Shown piece by piece: positions 8,037 through 12,500 of a DNA stretch of 12,500 nt. The notes below the pieces were generated by a model, which saw only the letters and a list, made by a program, of their open reading frames with translations, ran no database searches and had not been told where the DNA came from. The stretch is from NCBI GenBank assembly GCA_009663005.1, contig CM018892.1, positions 10,045,549-10,058,048 on the forward strand, read 5' to 3'. The position numbers were made by a program, and so were the translations under genes. Every line of letters starts with the position of its first letter. Position 1 is the first letter of the stretch. This DNA is from Actinidia chinensis (Eukaryota > Streptophyta > Magnoliopsida > Ericales > Actinidiaceae).

Positions 8037-10117
8037 TATGGTGAGGAAGTGCCTAATCCACAAAAAACAGAAAGAAAACTCCCACTAAAGGAGCATAAAC
8101 CTAAAAAAGAAAACTATACTCTCCTTGTTGGGGATCACTTCAATAAACTTGATAAGGACGAAGTAGATGGGCTGAGTGTAAGTATTGCCAAAAACAATAT
8201 GCAGTGATAGTAAAAAACATGGCATTGTATTGAAGCTCATGTCTTAATGCAAGTTTATCCTTATAAAAGAACGAAAGGGACAGCCAAACCTAGCATGAAA
8301 CCACAGTGGAGGGTGGTGGTGACGTTGTACGAGTGTCTTTTACTTTTTCTGCTGCTTGTAAGAGAGAGCTTCCGGAGATGGTTGTGATGAGAACGACCCT
8401 TTAGGGGGGGGGATTTTGTGAGGGGATTGGGTTTAGAACTTTTGTAAAGTGATGCCAACCAATGTTTGGTATGATTTCTCGGCAAACGATACAACTAGAG
8501 AGGTGTGAAATGTTAATAAAATTCACAAGGAAAAGTTTAAGAAAATCTGGAAGCGGTCCTAGGCTTTACCTCACAACCGATACATGGACATCATTTCCAA
8601 AATTTTACTATATGTGTCTCACCGCACACTTCATAGATGATGAGTGGAAGTGCAAAGAGAATCTTAAATTTTTGTCACGTTGACAATCATAAGGGAGCGA
8701 CATTGGCAAGAAAAGTTGAGTCATGTTTGCTTGAGTGGAATGTCGATGGTATTCTTTACTTTGACGACCGGATAATGCTACTTAGAACAACCATGACAAT
8801 AAATTCTTGACAAGGAAATAAATTTGGAAAACGCGACGATTTTGGAACATAAATATTACATATGAGATGTTGTGCTCACATTTGAATCTTATGTGGTTGA
8901 AGGGTTAAGTGAAAAATAGTGAGTCTATTCTTTGTGTCGTGAGTTGTGAGGTATGTAGATGCTTCCCACAAAGATTGGGAGAGTTTTCAAGAAAGTGTGT
9001 GGAGAAGGAGAAACCTTGACTTGAAAAAAATGTGTGTCTTGATGTGTACACTCGGTGGAATTCCACTTATAATGTTAGAAATGCCGAAAAAAATTGAGAA
9101 GGCATTCCAAAGAATGGCGGGTAGGAAGACACTGGTTTTCAAACATACTTTGGTGTATGGAAGGTGAGAATGTGAGGATGGGGATGATAGGACACCGATT
9201 CAACGACAACGTGGGAGGGGAGCCATCGGGGTTCACAATTACCCCCAACCAGCTTGATGAAAAAAATTGTAGATGGTTGTCAATTCTTGAAACTTTCTAT
9301 GATGCACCAAGAAATTTTCGGCTATCTTTGTGTCACATCCAATACATCTTTATGAGATCATTAATATTGGAAATGGCTTAGCGAAAATTAATCAAGAACT
9401 ATGATCCTTCTTTGTCTCCAAATGGCATTAAACATGCCAAAAAGAATTGACAATATTGGGTTGGAATGGTGAAAAAAAAATGATAACATCAATTTCTAAT
9501 TATGTGGCAGTGTACTAGATTTCCCCGATTTAAGTAAGGTAGGTGAAATTTTGTTTGGACAATCCAAAGGGGTATAGGTGGGTGAGAGCAATGGAGAAAC
9601 TGTGAGTAAAAGTTGATGAGTTGTAGATCCTTAGCAAAAGAGAGTGAAGTTAGAGTGAAGCACCTTCGCCACGCCGACACCACAGTGTGGTGGATGATGT
9701 ATTTGGATGTTCGCTCGAGTGTGTATAATGGAATTTGCCACTTTTTGCTGATCAACGAGTTTTTGTAGTGCTGGTCGTCGGAGGTCGAAAAAGTATTTGG
9801 TGGAGTTGTGTGACCATTAAGGAGAATCCTTCATTTGATGTCTTGCTATGGTGGAAGGACCAATTCCAAAAGTATCAATCTTGGCCCAATAGGCACGTGA
9901 TGTATTAGCTTGCCAGTGTCTAGTTGCTCCGAGCGGCCTGTAGTACGGGTGGTCGCATTACTGATTCATTCGTAGTAACTGTCACGTCACTAGTCGAGGG
10001 ACTCTTGTATGCACCCAAAAGTGGCTTCTAAGCACGGTCCAATCATTTTTGACAGCTATGGACAAAGTTGAAGATCTAGAACGAGGTCATTTCATACACA
10101 CTTTGATAATTGTTTAG
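8037..10117 (+). pseudogene. hAT transposase pseudogene (BED finger to dimerisation domain)
   Basis: Domain remains follow the usual order of a plant hAT transposase, which cuts and rejoins element ends in the nucleus. A lysine-rich start leads to DHFNKLDKDEVDG (8133-8171), then in the next frame WAECKYCQKQY with the CxxC of a BED zinc finger (8177-8188) and a frameshifted His/Cys end (8218-8250). The frame at 8462-8683 has ISRQTIQLE and TTDTWTS with the first catalytic Asp (8579-8581), then YMCLTAHFIDDEWK. A frame-broken DNAT near 8771-8782 fits the second Asp. DVYTRWNSTY (9041-9070) is the signature of these proteins. FDVLLWWKDQFQKY (9834-9875), a GAG at 9931-9933 in the expected catalytic-Glu block, and LVCTQKWLLSTVQSF leading to a stop at 10115-10117 mark the C-terminal dimerisation domain. 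Stops and at least ten frame changes make it inactive. Shorter frames at 8946-9167 and 9094-9381 are pieces of it. Confidence 0.88.
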
Positions 10118-10509
10118 TTATTGCATTTCAGATTGTATTAAACTTAATATTTTGCTTGTTTTGTTTAGAGCTCTTACAAAGATGGTCAACTCTCTTACGG
10201 ATTCGTGTGGATTGAGTGTTGTACTTTTCAAGTTTGGTAGATTATTAACGAGTTAACATGTTGGGCTATGGAATGGAGGAGCATACTGGATGAACTTTTT
10301 TTTATTTGTTATGGACTTGTTAGTTAATTATGGTGGCTGCTGTCGAAATATGGTGTTGTTTGGATTGTTGTAATTTTTTTTGTTTATATGGTTGTGGATG
10401 ATGGTCTTTAAGGATATATGACTAGACATGTCAGAACTCAGATGTGAATGCTAAACTTTAATTGCCCTAAACTTGGATTAGTCTGGAAGGTTAATCCACA
10501 TAGAATTCA
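10118..10509. other. hAT 3' flank after the transposase stop, no gene seen
   Basis: T-rich on the plus strand with G/T-rich phrases such as TGGTGTTGTTTGG, as is common in the 3' untranslated part of hAT transposase genes. No further domain or polyadenylation signal could be assigned with confidence. Confidence 0.45.
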
Positions 10510-10858
10510 GAAAAGCAAAACAGGGTTGGATGGAACGAGGCATCTTGTGAGCCAATATAAAGTGAGTATAGATTTCCAGTACACTTTCCTAACTTCCTTG
10601 CTGGATGGAACAAGTCCCTGAAGAAAGTAGTTAAGCACTAAGCTGCAGCTGCACCAGTGCAACTATCATCCTTCAATGGCGTCCAGACAGCATTTATAAC
10701 ATGTGGGGAGTCTCAAACATATTGGCCAAACATAGTTATGTAATCCTTTCCAATTCACCAATGTACTCAAACAGAACCCGAGATGACTTGAGAAACGCCC
10801 TTTGACAGTGGACAGTAAGCTCCGACCACGAACTCGCATTCATCAAAGCTGGTAAAAA
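10510..10858 (-). pseudogene. Captured fragment of SF3B1 (SF3b155), C-terminal HEAT region
   Basis: SF3B1 is the large HEAT-repeat subunit of the U2 snRNP SF3b complex, which helps select the intron branch point. On the minus strand, one frame from 10855 reads LPALMN, ELTV, then FLKSSRVLFEYIGE without a stop. After a frame slip there follow NYVWP, MFETPH, AIEG, VAL, LNY, LFHPARK (DLFHPARK at 10616-10593), VYWK, SLYIGSQDA and a final P-V-L. All are in the order of the last HEAT repeats of SF3B1. About 45 residues expected between the FEYIGE block and NYVWP are missing, with the join near 10735-10738. There are several single-base frame breaks, a six-base in-frame gain and no start or natural end, so it is not a functional gene. 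It lies inside the hAT element, 52 bp from the right array and opposite in strand to the transposase, which suggests gene capture. Family assignment is from memory but the match is extensive. Confidence 0.88.
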
Positions 10859-10910
10859 TGTAAAAGACACATATTAGCAAATCTGTCTTGAAAGGAGCAA
10901 GGGATCAATC

Positions 10911-11056
10911 TACCCGACCCTACACTCGACCCACCCGACCCACATCACCCGAACCCTACACCCGACCCGAACCGACTATATAATCGGTCAGGTTCGAGTA
11001 GATGTTCTCAACCCGGACTTTTGTCGGGTGCGCGCTCGGTTAGAACCCGCCCTAAA
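10911..11056. repeat. Right subterminal ACCCGACCC array
   Basis: Copies of ACCCGACCC, CACCCGA and CCCGACCCGAACCG at 10912-10975 are followed by opposite-strand forms (CGGTCAGGTTCG, about 10984-10995; GTCGGGTG, 11023-11030) and AACCCGCCC at 11044-11052. CGAACCGACTATA and TAATCGGTCAGGTTCG (10969-10996) can pair imperfectly. It is the counterpart of the left array, and the shared motif is strong support that both ends belong to one element. Confidence 0.75.
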
Positions 11057-11070
11057 CGCCAAAACCATGA

Positions 11071-11086
11071 ACGATGACAACCCTAT
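11071..11086 (-). repeat. Right hAT terminal repeat
   Basis: Read inward on the minus strand it is ATAGGGTTGTCATCGT. It shares TAGG-G-TGTC with the left end and fits the general plant hAT terminus pattern. The element may end at 11085 rather than 11086. Confidence 0.5.
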
Positions 11087-11094
11087 TATGACAC
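11087..11094. repeat. Right hAT target site duplication (diverged)
   Basis: TATGACAC matches TACAACAC at 6980-6987 at six of eight bases, with only transitions between them. Confidence 0.5.
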
Positions 11095-12320
11095 GTATTT
11101 TAACAAAAAAACGGGAGGAGAAAAATGAGATAAATTTGAAAATATAGATTGAGATATTGAACGCATAATGATAAATAGTTATATGGATCGCTATTGCGTT
11201 GAAGCTAAAACTATAAAAATTTGTATGAATATAATATGAGTATCAAGAATAAAATAAATACTTGTTGGTCTTAATAGATCTATGATGGAGTATGAACTAT
11301 TGAACTCAACTGCTCTGATAAATGGAGAACAAATGTATTGACTGTATTGAATAACTATGATACTGCTATCATTGAATGAATATTGAACATGGTTATGATA
11401 AGAAGATTAAATATATTGTGAATGAGGAAAAATAATATGCATGGCCATTGAGATATGACAAAGGAAAAAACATGAATTATAGGGAGCAAAGAAGTATTTG
11501 AAGATATCCTATTTATAAAAGTAGAAGAATTGCATGAAAAAGAGGAGTAATGATGTTTTACTCTATACATTTGTGTGATTTAAACTTGAAAGGCATTGAT
11601 GACAAAATACGAAAGAAAAGGAGGAGACATTTCAAAACTAATACATATATATATGCTTATTATAACTTCAATACCCTAGAGGACTTAAACCAGTTGAAAA
11701 AATTTTATACTTGATTGATTATTTAGTGGTCATGTTTGAACAAGGGTTTATGGATTTCATGGTTGATATGTATGTTTATGCCATAATGAGTATGTTGTTA
11801 GGGGAAGATCACACTCCTGAGAAGGAGAAGTCATATTGGTTCATAACTGAATCTTTTGGATATTAGATTTATGAACTCCATGAATTTAATAAATATTTGG
11901 AATCTATGTTTAAGAAAAAGAAATATTTATCAATATGTGCTTAAATGCTGAATCTTCAACGTTATAACTTGTTTCTCATCTATTTTTGTGGATTGCCATA
12001 CCCTTTTTGATGGATTGACAAAAAATGGGAGAAAATTGTGTTATCTATGAATGAGAGTTTTTGATGCTAAAATGAAATGACGAGCATTGAAATGAATATA
12101 TGCATGATGAGCATGGATTATTTTTGATTACTACTCCAAATGTTCATTGCATTGTGAACTTAATTGAATAAAGTATCAAATACAATATAAAGTGCATAAA
12201 CTACAAAGTACAGGCAGAGTCAATACATGGTATAAATGCTTCAAATTCGCTATATTGCACTTACGGATGTCATAGTTCTTAAACTTTATCATTCATATAT
12301 TTGAAAAGTTTTGTCTTATC
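11095..12320 (+). other. Decayed copia region before the 3' LTR, no gene seen
   Basis: AT-rich and purine-rich on the plus strand. The best frame is a stretch of about 38 residues from 11752 (MDFMVDMYVYAIM) that ends at a stop near 11865 and matches nothing I know. Purine runs at 11111-11125, 11482-11494, 11611-11627 and 11800-11809 (AGGGGAAGAT) resemble polypurine tracts; Sireviruses often carry several of these before the 3' LTR. The position corresponds to the env-like zone of such elements, but no env-like features (signal peptide, membrane segment) could be shown. Confidence 0.4.
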
Positions 12321-12334
12321 AAAAATGTGGAGAT
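12321..12334 (+). promoter_or_regulatory. Copia polypurine tract (decayed)
   Basis: AAAAATGTGGAGAT stands directly before the LTR start. Sirevirus-type elements usually have AAAAAGGGGGAGAT here, used to prime plus-strand DNA; two bases differ. The preceding GTTTTGTCTTATC also fits the usual lead-in. Confidence 0.65.
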
Positions 12335-12500
12335 TGTTGATTCGATACCTTTATTTATGATGATAACAAAATGTTGTGTTAATGTCCTAATGATTCTACT
12401 TAGTGTGCAGATCAATTATTGTATATTCATAACTAAGAATCATGACTTAAAGCTTAATTGAGAAAATATTTTCTGTGTAGAATGTCGACCATGGTTCATT
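12335..12500 (+). mobile_element. Start of a Ty1/copia (Sirevirus-like) 3' LTR, cut by window end
   Basis: TGTTGATTCGATACC followed by ATGATGATAACAAAATG and then TTAGTGTGCAG is the typical opening of Sirevirus/Maximus-type LTRs: TGTTG start, a GATGATAACAAAATG block, and GTGTGCAG about 60-70 bp in. It directly follows a polypurine-tract-like sequence, which makes it a 3' LTR on the plus strand, consistent with the RNase H tail at 6313. The LTR end lies beyond the window, so length and target duplication cannot be judged. Confidence 0.65.

Larger units (their letters stand above)
6988..11086 (+). mobile_element. hAT superfamily DNA transposon, about 4.1 kb, decayed
   Basis: The left end reads TAGGAGCTGTCCAAAA and the right end, read inward on the other strand, reads ATAGGGTTGTCATCG. 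Both resemble the plant hAT terminus pattern TAGGGxTGTCAAA, though the pair match only over TAGG-G-TGTC. CCCGACCCG-rich arrays lie 30-165 bp inside the left end and a similar distance inside the right. A recognisable hAT transposase pseudogene fills the middle on the plus strand, and a diverged 8-bp duplication flanks the ends. The size fits an autonomous-type hAT element. It lies within copia remnant DNA and carries a host SF3B1 fragment near its right end. The exact right end may be off by one base. Confidence 0.8.

Noticed and set aside
8261..8494. Minus-strand frame of 77 codons
   Set aside because: It is antisense to the BED-to-core part of the transposase pseudogene and has no features of its own.
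9489..9755. Minus-strand frame of 88 codons
   Set aside because: It is antisense to the hAT transposase remnant. The plus strand there continues the transposase (for example CLDNPKG in one frame).
11355..11570. Minus-strand frame of 71 codons
   Set aside because: It is a low-complexity, hydrophobic translation of AT-rich DNA with no recognisable domain and no flanking gene signals.

Overview
The window looks like transposon-filled intergenic DNA from a flowering plant. It is AT-rich, carries no intact protein gene, and consists of nested, decayed plant transposable elements. The organism call rests on the element families seen (a plant-type hAT DNA transposon, a Sirevirus-like Ty1/copia retrotransposon, and a Ty3/gypsy-like LTR) and on a plant-like SF3B1 gene fragment. 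I cannot name the species.

Layout: (1) 1-387 is unassigned purine-rich flank. (2) 388-2732 is a solo LTR of 2345 bp (TGTCACGACC...GGCATTACA) flanked by a perfect 5-bp duplication, TAATT; its promoter-like signals read on the minus strand. (3) 2738-6080 is AT-rich DNA without a recognisable gene. It holds microsatellites, three CTTAGGGGAG-type purine motifs and one sequence at 4703 that resembles the start of a Sirevirus LTR. (4) From 6092 a strongly deleted Ty1/copia element of Sirevirus type is readable on the plus strand: a scrap of the Gag-protease linker, then the tail of RNase H about 170 bp later, and finally a polypurine tract and the start of a 3' LTR at 12321-12500.

(5) A hAT transposon of about 4.1 kb (6988-11086) sits inside that copia remnant. 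It has short imperfect terminal repeats, a diverged 8-bp target duplication, CCCGACCCG-rich arrays near both ends, and a transposase pseudogene at 8037-10117. The BED finger, the TTDTW motif, the DVxTRWNSTY motif and the C-terminal dimerisation domain can all be followed through many frameshifts.

(6) The most interesting feature lies in the hAT element between the transposase stop and the right terminal array. On the minus strand, 10510-10858 is a decayed fragment of the C-terminal HEAT-repeat region of the host splicing factor SF3B1 (SF3b155/SAP155). It appears to be a captured host gene piece with an internal deletion.

Order of events, inferred: the copia element inserted and lost most of its coding region, the hAT element then jumped into it, and both decayed. 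The solo LTR is an independent insertion whose intact duplication suggests it is younger than the hAT insertion. I see no intact system that could act today, and nothing that looks like an undescribed functional gene cluster.
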